A stretch of DNA of 64,000 nt from Rhodovarius lipocyclicus (GTDB lineage: Bacteria; Pseudomonadota; Alphaproteobacteria; Acetobacterales; Acetobacteraceae), in assembly GCF_009900765.1 (NCBI RefSeq), contig NZ_JAAABL010000011.1, forward strand, positions 19,824 to 83,823, in the 5' to 3' direction. Each line of letters begins with the position of its first letter. The first letter of the stretch is position 1. The position numbers were made by a program, and so were the translations under genes. The notes under the pieces are model-generated. The model had not been told where the DNA came from and did no database searches. It saw nothing but the letters and a program-made list of their open reading frames with translations. Positions 50,218-58,434 of the stretch are shown here, piece after piece.

Positions 50218-51438
50218 TCAGGCCGCCATCGCCGGGGTCAGCTTCGCCACCGCTTCCGCCATGCGGGCGGCGGCCTGTTCCAGCTTGTCCATGGAGGTCG
50301 CGATGGACAGCCGCACATGCGGCGACAGGCCATAGGCTGCGCCCGCCACCACCACCACCCGGGCCTCGTCCAGGAAATAGGCCGCGACATCGGCGTCATT
50401 GCCCAGCACCGTGCCCTGGGGCGTGCGCAGGCCGAACAGCCCGCCGCATTCCACGAACAGATAGAAGGCGCCCTGCGGCCGGTGGCAGCGCAGGCCGGGG
50501 ATGGCATCCAGCAGCGGGATCAGCCGGTCCCGCCGTGCCTGGAAGGCGGCCGAGCGGTCCGCCAGGTAATCCTGCGGCCCCTCCAGCGCCGCCACGGAGG
50601 CCGCCTGGCTGATCGAGCACAGGCTGCCGCTGCTCTGCGACAGCACTTCCTTCATGGCCGCGATCAGCGGCGCGGTGCCGCCCGCGAAGCCCACGCGCCA
50701 GCCCGTCATGGCATAGCCCTTGGACACACCCGACAGCGTCAGCGTGCGCTCCTTCAGGTCCGGCGCCACGGCGGCGAAGCTGTGGAAGGTCAGCCCGTCG
50801 AACAGGATGTGCTCATAGATCTCGTCGGACATCAGCATCACCCGCGGGTGGCGGCGCAGCACCTCCGCGATCACCAGCAGGTCCTTGGGGCCATAGACGG
50901 CGCCGGTGGGGTTGCTGGGGGTGTTCAGCATCAGCCAGCGGGTGCGCGGCGTGATGGCGGCCTCCAGGCTTTCGGCATCCAGCTTGTAGCCGTTGTTCTG
51001 CGCGCAGGGCACGACGACCGGCACGCCGCCCACCAGCCTGGTCATGTCGGTGTAGGAGACCCAGTGCGGCGCGGGCACGATCACCTCGTCGCCAGGGTTC
51101 AGGGTGGCCATCAGCGCCAGGAAGATCAGGTTCTTGGTGCCCGGGGCGGCCATCACCTCATTGGGGGCGTAGTCCAGGCCGTTGTCGCGCTGGAACTTGG
51201 TGCGCACGGCGCGCAGCAGGGCGGGCGTACCGCCCACGCTGGTATAGCGCGTGTCGCCCGCCCGCATGGCGGCGATCGCGGCCTCGATCACGTGGTCGGG
51301 GGTGTTGAAGTCAGGCTCGCCGGTGGCGAGGGTGATGACATCCACACCCGCGGCCAGCAATTCGCGCGCGCGCTGGGACGCACGGCCGGACGCGGAGGGC
51401 TTCACCCCCAGAAGGCGATCGGCGGTCAACTTCATCAC
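50218..51438 (-). CDS. Class I aminotransferase (AspC-like)
   Basis: A 406-residue pyridoxal-phosphate aminotransferase. It has TLATGEPDFNTPDHVIEAAI, the NTPSNPTGAVYGPKDL stretch and the PLP Lys in LSGVSKGYAMTGWRVGFAGG. It moves the amino group from an amino acid such as aspartate or glutamate to a 2-oxoacid. It is the first gene of the leftward operon, so it likely handles the amino acid released by the lactamase enzymes downstream. The 203-base gap upstream faces a LysR gene. A second Met at the start (MMK) leaves the exact first residue open. Confidence 0.92.
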   Translation of the reverse strand: MMKLTADRLLGVKPSASGRASQRARELLAAGVDVITLATGEPDFNTPDHVIEAAIAAMRAGDTRYTSVGGTPALLRAVRTKFQRDNGLDYAPNEVMAAPGTKNLIFLALMATLNPGDEVIVPAPHWVSYTDMTRLVGGVPVVVPCAQNNGYKLDAESLEAAITPRTRWLMLNTPSNPTGAVYGPKDLLVIAEVLRRHPRVMLMSDEIYEHILFDGLTFHSFAAVAPDLKERTLTLSGVSKGYAMTGWRVGFAGGTAPLIAAMKEVLSQSSGSLCSISQAASVAALEGPQDYLADRSAAFQARRDRLIPLLDAIPGLRCHRPQGAFYLFVECGGLFGLRTPQGTVLGNDADVAAYFLDEARVVVVAGAAYGLSPHVRLSIATSMDKLEQAAARMAEAVAKLTPAMAA

Positions 51439-51618
51439 TCTGGCACAGCCCTTCGGATAGACGTTCCGTCATGGCCGCGTGCCGATCCGTTGTCCGGACC
51501 TGTTTGGCTACATCCTCAACACGACTGTCAGTGGCCGGATCCTGATGGACAGGCGGACCCGCTCCCGACACTGTGCTGCAATGCCACATAGGGGGCGCTA
51601 TTTGAAGCGCGCCACCGG

Positions 51619-51638
51619 TGATAAGTTTTGGCTAATCA
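51619..51638. promoter_or_regulatory. Possible LysR-type site before the tandem-HTH regulator
   Basis: TGAT (51619-51622) and ATCA (51635-51638) are inverted with 12 bases between, ending 4 bases before the regulator's ATG, and GGCT/AGCC (51630-51641) overlaps it. Such a site would fit self-control by the LysR protein. The arms are short. Confidence 0.3.
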
Positions 51639-51641
51639 GCC

Positions 51642-52850
51642 ATGCCCACCCACGCCGCCACTCCCAACCTGCGCCAGCTGCGGCTGTTCCTGCTGGTCGC
51701 CAGCGGCCTCAGCCTGCGCGCCGCCGCGCGGGAAATGCTGCTGAGCCAGCCCGCCGCCACCCTCAGCCTGGCGGGGCTGGAGCAGCGCTATGGCGTGGAA
51801 TTGTTCGAACGCCGCAGCACCGGCCTGCTGCGCACCCGCCCCGGCGCCGCGCTGGCGCACCGGGTGGAACGCTGCTTCGGCTATCTGCACCGCGCCCTGG
51901 CCCGGCTGCGGGCAGGGCAGGAAGGCGGGCCGAAGCCCGAGCACAGCCTGTCCATGCTGACCCTGCCGCAGATGCGGGCGCTGATCGCCATGGCCGAACA
52001 CGGCGGCTTCAGCGCCGCCGCCGCCGAGTTGGGCCTGCGCCCGCCCAGCCTGCACCGCGCGGTGGGAGAGCTGGAGCAGGTGCTGGGCGTGGGGCTGGTG
52101 CACCGCGAGCGCGCCGGCGCCAGCCTGAACGCCGCTGGCCACGAGCTGGCCGCGCAATGCAACCTGGCGCTGAGCGAACTGCGCGCCGCGCGTGAGGAAA
52201 TCAACGAGATCAAGGGGCTGATGGAAGGGCGAATCGCGGTGGGGGCGGTGCGGCTGTCGGCCGCCGGCCTGCTGCCCGCCGCCATCACCCGGCTGTCGGG
52301 CGAATTGCCCCGGGTCAGCTTCCTGGTGATCCAGGATGAGTATGAGGCGATGTTCCAGGCCCTGCGCTCCGGCCGCATCGACTATATGTGCAGCACGCTG
52401 CGCCCCAACATCCCCAAGGACCTGGCGGGGGAGGAGATCTGCCAGAGCGAGCTGTGCGTGATCTGCCGGCAGGGCCACCCGCTGACGCGCCTGCCGGGCA
52501 TCACGGCGCGGGACCTGCTGGCCTATCGCTGGGTCACGCCGCATCCGCGCACCGGGGCCGCCGCGCGCTTCCGCGCCATCTTCGAGGCCGAGGGCCTGCC
52601 GCCCCCCGCCGCCACGGTGGAAACCCGGCTGTTCGAGCTGACGCGCGGGCTGGTGATGGATGGCGACTTCCTGGCCATCGCCGCCCGCAGTGAGGTGGCG
52701 CACGACCATTCGCTGGAGGCCCTGCACATTCTGCCCGTGCCGGTCCCGGCCGCCGCCCGCCCCGTCTGGCTGGTCAGCCGGCGGGACTGGAGCCCGACCT
52801 GGCTGCAGCGCCGCTTCGCCGACACCATCCGCGCCGTGGCGGCCGGCTGA
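51642..52850 (+). CDS. LysR-type regulator with two tandem HTH domains
   Basis: A 402-residue regulator, about 100 longer than a normal LysR. The first HTH (about residues 9-68, LRQLRLFLLVASGLSLRAAA) is followed by a second, complete one (about 105-165, LTLPQMRALIAMAEHGGFSA with LGLRPPSLHRAVGELEQVLG). Then comes the usual effector domain (about 190-400). The start has no Shine-Dalgarno and lies at the end of a TGAT/ATCA dyad. It is divergent from the aminotransferase-pxp-acc operon and probably controls it. Confidence 0.85.
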   Translation: MPTHAATPNLRQLRLFLLVASGLSLRAAAREMLLSQPAATLSLAGLEQRYGVELFERRSTGLLRTRPGAALAHRVERCFGYLHRALARLRAGQEGGPKPEHSLSMLTLPQMRALIAMAEHGGFSAAAAELGLRPPSLHRAVGELEQVLGVGLVHRERAGASLNAAGHELAAQCNLALSELRAAREEINEIKGLMEGRIAVGAVRLSAAGLLPAAITRLSGELPRVSFLVIQDEYEAMFQALRSGRIDYMCSTLRPNIPKDLAGEEICQSELCVICRQGHPLTRLPGITARDLLAYRWVTPHPRTGAAARFRAIFEAEGLPPPAATVETRLFELTRGLVMDGDFLAIAARSEVAHDHSLEALHILPVPVPAAARPVWLVSRRDWSPTWLQRRFADTIRAVAAG

Positions 52851-52860
52851 AACAGCTTCC

Positions 52861-52889
52861 TTGCGTTTCACGCTGCGCTGCACTACATG
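52861..52889 (+). promoter_or_regulatory. Possible sigma-70-like promoter of the helicase
   Basis: TTGCGT (52861-52866) and TACATG (52884-52889) are spaced by 17 bases. A long leader of about 200 bases to the helicase start at 53092 contains GC-rich stems. It is a pattern match only. Confidence 0.3.
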
Positions 52890-53091
52890 CCCTCTCGTCA
52901 GCGGGCCGCAACGCCCGCCGCGCTCTGCCGCGTGAGTGGTGCGGGGCAGGATCGCCGAAGGGCGGTCCGCCAAGGCACTGGGGCCGGGCGCCATTCCTGG
53001 ACATTTTCGTGGATCGGCCCCGGCACGCGGGCCGGACCATCCGCACCGCCCGCCGCGAACGCTGCGGGCGTACAGGACGCGTATCACCCCT

Positions 53092-54432
53092 ATGTCGTTT
53101 ACCGAACTCGGCCTCTCCGAGCCTATCCTCCGTGCCCTGACCGATGAGGGCTACGAAACCCCCACCCCGATCCAGGCGCGCGCCATTCCCGCCGCCCTGG
53201 CCGGCAAGGACCTGCTGGGCATCGCCCAGACCGGCACCGGCAAGACGGCGGCCTTCGGCCTGCCGCTGCTGCACAAGCTGTCGCAGTCCAGCACCCGCGC
53301 CCCGCGCGGCGGCTTCCGCGCGCTGATCCTGTCGCCCACCCGCGAACTGGCCAGCCAGATCGCGGACAATCTGAAGAATTACGGCCGGCATCTGCGCCTG
53401 TCCGTCGGCGTCATCGTCGGCGGCGTGCCGCAGGGCCCGCAGCGGCGCATCCTGGGCTCCGGCGTGGACATCCTGGTGGCCACTCCGGGCCGCTTGCAGG
53501 ACCATCTGGACGCCGGCACCGCCAAGCTGAGCAGCGTGGAAGTGCTGGTGCTGGATGAGGCGGACCAGATGCTCGACAAGGGCTTCTGGCCGGCCATCCG
53601 CCGCCTGCTGCCGCTGCTGCCCAAGCAGCGCCACACCATGTTCTTCTCCGCCACCATGCCCACGGAAGTGGCGCGGCTGGCCGATGACATCCTGAACGAT
53701 CCCACCCGCATCGAGGTGACGCCCGTCTCCACCACGGCGGAGCGCGTGGACCAGAAGCTGCTGGTGCTGGATGTGGACCGCAAGCGCGCCAAGCTGGCCG
53801 ACCTGCTGGACGGCCCCGGCGTGGGCCGCGCCCTGGTCTTCGCCCGCACCAAGCACGGTGCGGACCGCATCGTGAAGAACCTGGAGCAGGACGGCATCAA
53901 GTCCAACGCCATCCATGGCAACAAGAGCCAGGGCCAGCGGGAACGCGCGCTGCATGAGTTCAAGCGCGGCACCGCCCCGGTGCTGGTCGCCACCGACATC
54001 GCGGCGCGCGGCATCGATGTGGACGGCGTGACCCACGTCATCCAGTACGACATGCCCGACACCCCCGAGGCTTACGTCCACCGCATCGGCCGCACGGCCC
54101 GCGCTGGGGCCTCGGGCATCGCCATCGCGATGTGCACGGTCGAGGAGAAGGAGAAGCTCTGGCAGGTCCAGAAGCTGATCCGCGTCGATCTGCCCAGCGA
54201 GGATCTGCGCCGCGACACCGCGGAGCCGATGGAGCGCGTGGCCCATCGCGCCGGCCAGCCCAAGGCCCGCGGGCCGAAGCCGCCCCAGCGCGGCCCCCGC
54301 CCGCAGCGCGCGGGTGGCGGCGGTGGCCAGTCCCAGGGCCGCCCGCAAGGCGACCGCCCGGCCCAGCCGCAGCAGAACCGGCCGCGCCGGCCGGGCCCCG
54401 GCGGCAACGGCCAGGGCCGCCGCCCGGCCTGA
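53092..54432 (+). CDS. DEAD-box RNA helicase (RhlE-like)
   Basis: A 446-residue DEAD-box helicase. It has the Q motif (about residues 22-29, YETPTPIQ), Walker A AQTGTGKT (45-52), PTRELASQI, the VLDEADQML box, SATMP, and C-terminal motifs VATDIAARGIDV and HRIGRTARAG. Residues from about 375 to 446 form a Gly/Arg/Pro/Gln-rich tail that probably binds RNA. It remodels RNA or ribosomes. ATG at 53092 matches the family start, while an upstream extension is non-conserved. The long leader suggests control by temperature or RNA structure. Confidence 0.93.
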   Translation: MSFTELGLSEPILRALTDEGYETPTPIQARAIPAALAGKDLLGIAQTGTGKTAAFGLPLLHKLSQSSTRAPRGGFRALILSPTRELASQIADNLKNYGRHLRLSVGVIVGGVPQGPQRRILGSGVDILVATPGRLQDHLDAGTAKLSSVEVLVLDEADQMLDKGFWPAIRRLLPLLPKQRHTMFFSATMPTEVARLADDILNDPTRIEVTPVSTTAERVDQKLLVLDVDRKRAKLADLLDGPGVGRALVFARTKHGADRIVKNLEQDGIKSNAIHGNKSQGQRERALHEFKRGTAPVLVATDIAARGIDVDGVTHVIQYDMPDTPEAYVHRIGRTARAGASGIAIAMCTVEEKEKLWQVQKLIRVDLPSEDLRRDTAEPMERVAHRAGQPKARGPKPPQRGPRPQRAGGGGGQSQGRPQGDRPAQPQQNRPRRPGPGGNGQGRRPA

Positions 54433-54438
54433 TACCGT

Positions 54439-54458
54439 GGGGAGGGCTCGCCCTCCCC
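54439..54458 (+). terminator. Terminator-like hairpin after the helicase
   Basis: GGGGAGGGC (54439-54447) and GCCCTCCCC (54450-54458) form a 9-base-pair stem 7 bases after the helicase stop. No T-run follows. Confidence 0.5.
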
Positions 54459-54491
54459 ATCCCCCGTTCCGGGGCCTATGCTGAGGGGGCC

Positions 54492-55295
54492 ATGCTTCGT
54501 CCCCTCCGCACCCTGTTGCTGTTCATGCCCTTGCTGGCCTGCGCGGCGCCGCCAGCCCCGCCGCGGCCCCCGCTGCCCTACCCGGAGAGCGTGCGCGCCC
54601 GCATCCTGGCCATCGCGCGGGCGGAATGGGCGGAATGGGGCGGCATCGTCGCCGACCCGGCGGCACCCCCTCGCCTCGAAGCCCGGCCCGAGAATTTCCC
54701 CCGCCTGATCGCCTATTGGAACGCGGTGCCGCGCGATGAGGGCGCTTTGGCGCGCAATCGCGGGATCTACGCGGCCGACCCCGCCCATCCGCCCGCCACG
54801 CTGTGGGCCGACCCGCCCTGGTCGGCGGCCTTCGTTAGCTATGTGATGCTGCGCGCGGGGGTGGACCGGCGCGAATTCCCCTCCAACGCCAGCCATGCGC
54901 TGTATCTGGACGGGCTGCTGGCCGATGCGCGGGATTTCCCGGCCCAGGCCCCCTTCCTGCCCTATCGGCCCGAGGAATACGCGCCCCGCGCCGGGGATCT
55001 GGTCTGCGCTGACCGCAGCCGCCAGCCCCTGGCGGACTGGAGCGAACGCCTGGCCGAGGCCGGGCAGTTCCGCCCCATGCATTGCGACATCGTCACCGCC
55101 ACCCCGCCCGGCTTCGTCGAGGCGATCGGCGGCAATGTGGCCGATGCCGTGACGCTCAGCCGCTTTCCGGCGGACGCGCAGGGCCGCCTGCTGCCCCGCC
55201 CGGCCGGGCATGCGCGCTGGCTGGTGGTGATGCGCAACCGGCTGGGGCAATTGCCGCCCTGGGGGGGCGTGCCGATGGCGGGGCTATCGCGCTGA
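54492..55295 (+). CDS. DUF2272-family lipoprotein
   Basis: A 267-residue protein with a lipoprotein signal (MLRPLRTLLLFMPLLACAAP, lipobox LLAC). A DUF2272 domain follows. It has an NlpC/P60-like layout with PWSAAFVSYVMLRAGVDR, where a Ser stands in place of the usual catalytic Cys, and later SHALYLDG and MHCDIVTA. It is probably anchored to the outer membrane. The missing Cys, if real, argues against peptidase activity; a binding role is possible. The start follows GAGGGGG. Confidence 0.75.
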   Translation: MLRPLRTLLLFMPLLACAAPPAPPRPPLPYPESVRARILAIARAEWAEWGGIVADPAAPPRLEARPENFPRLIAYWNAVPRDEGALARNRGIYAADPAHPPATLWADPPWSAAFVSYVMLRAGVDRREFPSNASHALYLDGLLADARDFPAQAPFLPYRPEEYAPRAGDLVCADRSRQPLADWSERLAEAGQFRPMHCDIVTATPPGFVEAIGGNVADAVTLSRFPADAQGRLLPRPAGHARWLVVMRNRLGQLPPWGGVPMAGLSR

Positions 55296-55332
55296 TTTGA
55301 CACCGGCCCGCGGCGGGGTTGTCATCCCGCCC

Positions 55333-57153
55333 ATGTCCGACAGCGATCTGATCGGCGACGCCTGGCGTGTCGCCCCCGCCACCTACGCCGCCGCGCGTGA
55401 GGTCCCCTTTGCCCTGCCCGAGCTGCCCCGCAGCCAGTACGTGACCATGCGCGACGGCTGCCGCATCGCGCTCGATGCCTGGGTACCCGAAGGTGCCACC
55501 GGCCCGGTGCCCACCATCCTGATCCACACCCCCTATTACCGCCGCTTCAAGCTGAAGGAGGGCGGGCAGGGCGACGCCATCCCGAATGCCGGGAAGTTCG
55601 TGCGCTATTTCGTGCCGCGCGGCTACGCGGTGGTGGTGGTGGATGTGCGCGGCACCGGCGCCAGCTTCGGCACCCGCGATGCCTTCCGTTCCCCGAAGGA
55701 GCGCGAGGACGCGCGCGAGATCACCGACTGGATCATCGCCCAGCCCTGGTCCGACCAGCAGGTGGGGGCCACCGGCATTTCCTATCCGGGGGCGGCCAGC
55801 GACTTCCTGGCCAGCACCGGCCACCCGGCCGTGAAGGCGATCGCGCCGCTGTTCGCGGTATGGGACACCTATACGGACAATTACTACCCCGGCGGCATCC
55901 TGCTGAAGCAGCTGGCGAAATCCTATGACGACCTGATGGTCGCCATGGACCACGACAACCGCGAATTGCTGCGCAACTACGTCTATTACCAGAACCCCGA
56001 CCTGGCCGGCCCCCACCCGGTGGACGAGGACGCGGACGGCGCGCTGCTGGCCCAGGCCCTGCATGAGCACAAGGGCAATTTCCGCCAGCCGGATTTCATG
56101 GGCGAGTTCCGCTTCCGTGAGGAACCGCTGCCCTATGATGCCAGCTTCTCCTCCGCCTCCTTCAGCCCCTATTCCGTCAGCCCGGGCATCAGGCCGGATG
56201 TGGCGGTCTTCGCCTGTTCCGGATGGATGGACGGCGCGGGCTACGCCAATGGCGCCATCTCCCGCTACCTCACGCTGAAGAACAACAAGGTGCATCTGCT
56301 GCTGGGCCCGTGGGACCATGGGGCGCGCTGCAATGTCTCGCCCTGGCGGCGCGACCAGACGCCGGATTTCGACCTGCTGGGCGAGATGCTGCGCTTCTTC
56401 GACCACTACATGCTGGGCCGCGCCACGGGCCTCGATGCCGAGGCGCCGATCCATTTCTTCAGCCTGCATGCCGAGCGCTGGAAATCCGCCACCCAATGGC
56501 CGCCGGTGGAGACCACGACCCGCCTGCTGCCCGGCGCCGATGGCGCCCTGGCCGCGACCGCCGCCCCCGCGCGTGCCGAAACCCGCGCCGATTTCACCTG
56601 GGGCCCCGGCAACGGTACGCGCTATGAGCGCATCGCCGGCATCAACGCCACCACCTATTACGCCGACTGGCAGGAGCGCGAGGCGAAGCTGCTCGGCTGG
56701 TCCGGCGCGCCGCTGGACCAGGCGATGGAGCTGTCGGGCCATGCCATCGCCGACCTGTGGCTGGAATCCTCCGAACCCGATGCGGCGCTCTTCGTCTATC
56801 TGTCGGAGGTCGAGGCCGACGGCACCGTGCGCTATGTGACGGAGGGGCTGCTGCGCGCCCTGCACCGCAAGGAAAGCCCGGCGCCCGCGACCTACCGGAC
56901 GACCTGGCCCTTCCGCAGCTTCCGGCGGGAGGACGCGGCGCCGCTGGCGGTGAACGAGCCCACGCATATCCGCATCCCGCTGCTGCCGATCTCCTGGACC
57001 TTCGCCAAGGGCAGCCGCATCCGGGTCTCGATCGCGGGGGCGGATGCCGACCATTGCGTGCAGGTGCCGCATGGCCGCCCGCCGAAGCTGACCCTGCTGC
57101 TGGGCGGGGAGAAGGCCACGGCGATCCACCTGCCGCTGCGGCCGGTGGAGTAG
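55333..57153 (+). CDS. CocE/NonD (X-Pro dipeptidyl-peptidase S15-like) hydrolase
   Basis: A 606-residue serine hydrolase. Its alpha/beta part has the nucleophile Ser150 in TGISYPGA, Asp300 in CSGWMDGAGYANG and His329 in LLGPWDHGAR. A C-terminal beta-sandwich (about residues 390-606) is typical of cocaine-esterase/peptidase S15 members. It would hydrolyse an ester or amide. There is no signal peptide. The start at 55333 (MSDSDLIG) removes an unconserved upstream extension. It lies 33 bases before the aminopeptidase gene, so they may share a transcript. Confidence 0.88.
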   Translation: MSDSDLIGDAWRVAPATYAAAREVPFALPELPRSQYVTMRDGCRIALDAWVPEGATGPVPTILIHTPYYRRFKLKEGGQGDAIPNAGKFVRYFVPRGYAVVVVDVRGTGASFGTRDAFRSPKEREDAREITDWIIAQPWSDQQVGATGISYPGAASDFLASTGHPAVKAIAPLFAVWDTYTDNYYPGGILLKQLAKSYDDLMVAMDHDNRELLRNYVYYQNPDLAGPHPVDEDADGALLAQALHEHKGNFRQPDFMGEFRFREEPLPYDASFSSASFSPYSVSPGIRPDVAVFACSGWMDGAGYANGAISRYLTLKNNKVHLLLGPWDHGARCNVSPWRRDQTPDFDLLGEMLRFFDHYMLGRATGLDAEAPIHFFSLHAERWKSATQWPPVETTTRLLPGADGALAATAAPARAETRADFTWGPGNGTRYERIAGINATTYYADWQEREAKLLGWSGAPLDQAMELSGHAIADLWLESSEPDAALFVYLSEVEADGTVRYVTEGLLRALHRKESPAPATYRTTWPFRSFRREDAAPLAVNEPTHIRIPLLPISWTFAKGSRIRVSIAGADADHCVQVPHGRPPKLTLLLGGEKATAIHLPLRPVE

Positions 57154-57186
57154 GCTGTCGCCGGGGCCGGTGCTAGCCTTCGGACC

Positions 57187-58413
57187 ATGAGCACCGATCC
57201 CCGCCTCGACCGCCTTGCCGAAACCGCCATCCGCGTGGGCCTGGGCCTCGCGCCCGGCCAGGAACTGGTGATGACCGCCCCGGTGGAGGCGCTGCCGCTC
57301 GCGCGCCTCATCACCGAACACGCCTACAAGGCCGGCGCATCCCTGGTGACGACGCTGCTGAGCGACGATGTCTCCGCCCTCGCCCGCTACAAATACGGGC
57401 GGGAGGAGAGCTTCGACACCGCCTCCGGCTGGCTGTTCGAGGGCATGGCGGCCGCCTTCCGCAACAACGCGGCGCGGCTGGCCATCGTGGGCGACGACCC
57501 CGCGCTGCTGGCGGGGCAGAATGTGGAGCATGTGGCCCGCGCCAACCGCGCGCGCTCCAGGGCCTATCGCCCGGCGCTGGAGCTGATCAGTTCCTCCGCC
57601 ATCAACTGGACCATCGTGGCCGCCGCCACCCCGGCCTGGGCGCGCGCCGTGTTCCCGGAACTGCCGCAGGAGGCCGCGGTCGCCGCGCTGTGGGACGCGA
57701 TCTTCAAGGCGTCGCGCGTGGAGGGCGAGGACCCGGTGGCGGCCTGGGCCGCGCACAATGCGGCGCTGGCCACCCGGCGCTCGATGCTGAACGCCAAGCG
57801 CTTCGCGGCGCTGCATTTCCGGGGCCCGGGCACCGACCTGAAGGTGGGCCTGGCCGATGGGCATGCCTGGATGGGCGGGTCGTCGCAGGCCAGGAACGGC
57901 ATAACCTGCAACCCGAACATCCCGACCGAGGAAGTGTTCACCACCCCCCACATGCTGCGCACCGAAGGCCATGTGGTGGCCAGCAAGCCGCTGGCCTATC
58001 AGGGCACGGTGATCCGCGACATCCGCGTGCGGTTCGAGGAAGGCCGCATCGTGGAGGCCCATGCCAGCACCGGCCAGGAGGTGCTGAGCCGCATGATCGG
58101 CACCGATGAGGGCGCCCGCCGCCTGGGCGAGGTGGCGCTGGTGCCCCATGCCAACCCGATCGGGCAGACCGGCATCCTGTTCCTGAACACCCTGTTCGAC
58201 GAGAACGCGGCCAGCCACATCGCGCTCGGCCAGGCCTATGCCCAGTGCTTCGAGGACGAGAACCTGCCGGAGGACGAGCTGACCCGGCGCGGCGCCAACC
58301 GCAGCCTGATCCATGTGGACTGGATGATCGGCGGCGCGCAGACGGACCTGGACGGCATCCGCGCCGATGGCGTGGCGGAGCCGCTGATGCGCGCCGGTGC
58401 TTGGGTAGAGTAG
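57187..58413 (+). CDS. M29-family aminopeptidase
   Basis: A 408-residue thermophilic-type (M29) metallo-aminopeptidase. Likely metal ligands are Glu in CNPNIPTEEVFTTP, Glu in RLGEVALVPHANP, and His/Asp in NAASHIALGQAYAQC and LIHVDWMIGG. It removes N-terminal residues from peptides in the cytoplasm using two cobalt or zinc ions. The last codons and stop are duplicated in a 17-base tandem repeat just past the gene end. Probably the end of a unit with the CocE-like hydrolase. Confidence 0.92.
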   Translation: MSTDPRLDRLAETAIRVGLGLAPGQELVMTAPVEALPLARLITEHAYKAGASLVTTLLSDDVSALARYKYGREESFDTASGWLFEGMAAAFRNNAARLAIVGDDPALLAGQNVEHVARANRARSRAYRPALELISSSAINWTIVAAATPAWARAVFPELPQEAAVAALWDAIFKASRVEGEDPVAAWAAHNAALATRRSMLNAKRFAALHFRGPGTDLKVGLADGHAWMGGSSQARNGITCNPNIPTEEVFTTPHMLRTEGHVVASKPLAYQGTVIRDIRVRFEEGRIVEAHASTGQEVLSRMIGTDEGARRLGEVALVPHANPIGQTGILFLNTLFDENAASHIALGQAYAQCFEDENLPEDELTRRGANRSLIHVDWMIGGAQTDLDGIRADGVAEPLMRAGAWVE

Positions 58414-58430
58414 GCGCCTGGGTGGAGTAG
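58397..58430 (+). repeat. 17-bp tandem repeat over the aminopeptidase stop
   Basis: GTGCTTGGGTAGAGTAG (58397-58413) and GCGCCTGGGTGGAGTAG (58414-58430) match at 14 of 17 bases. Each copy encodes Ala-Trp-Val-Glu-stop. It looks like a recent duplication of the 3' end of the gene. Confidence 0.7.
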
Positions 58431-58434
58431 GCGC

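Noticed and set aside
52936..53091. A 52-residue N-terminal extension of the DEAD-box helicase
   Set aside because: RhlE-type proteins start at MSFxELGL, and the extension has no conserved pattern.
55156..58314. A 1052-codon open frame on the minus strand
   Set aside because: It is antisense to the CocE-like and M29 genes; no motif is visible.
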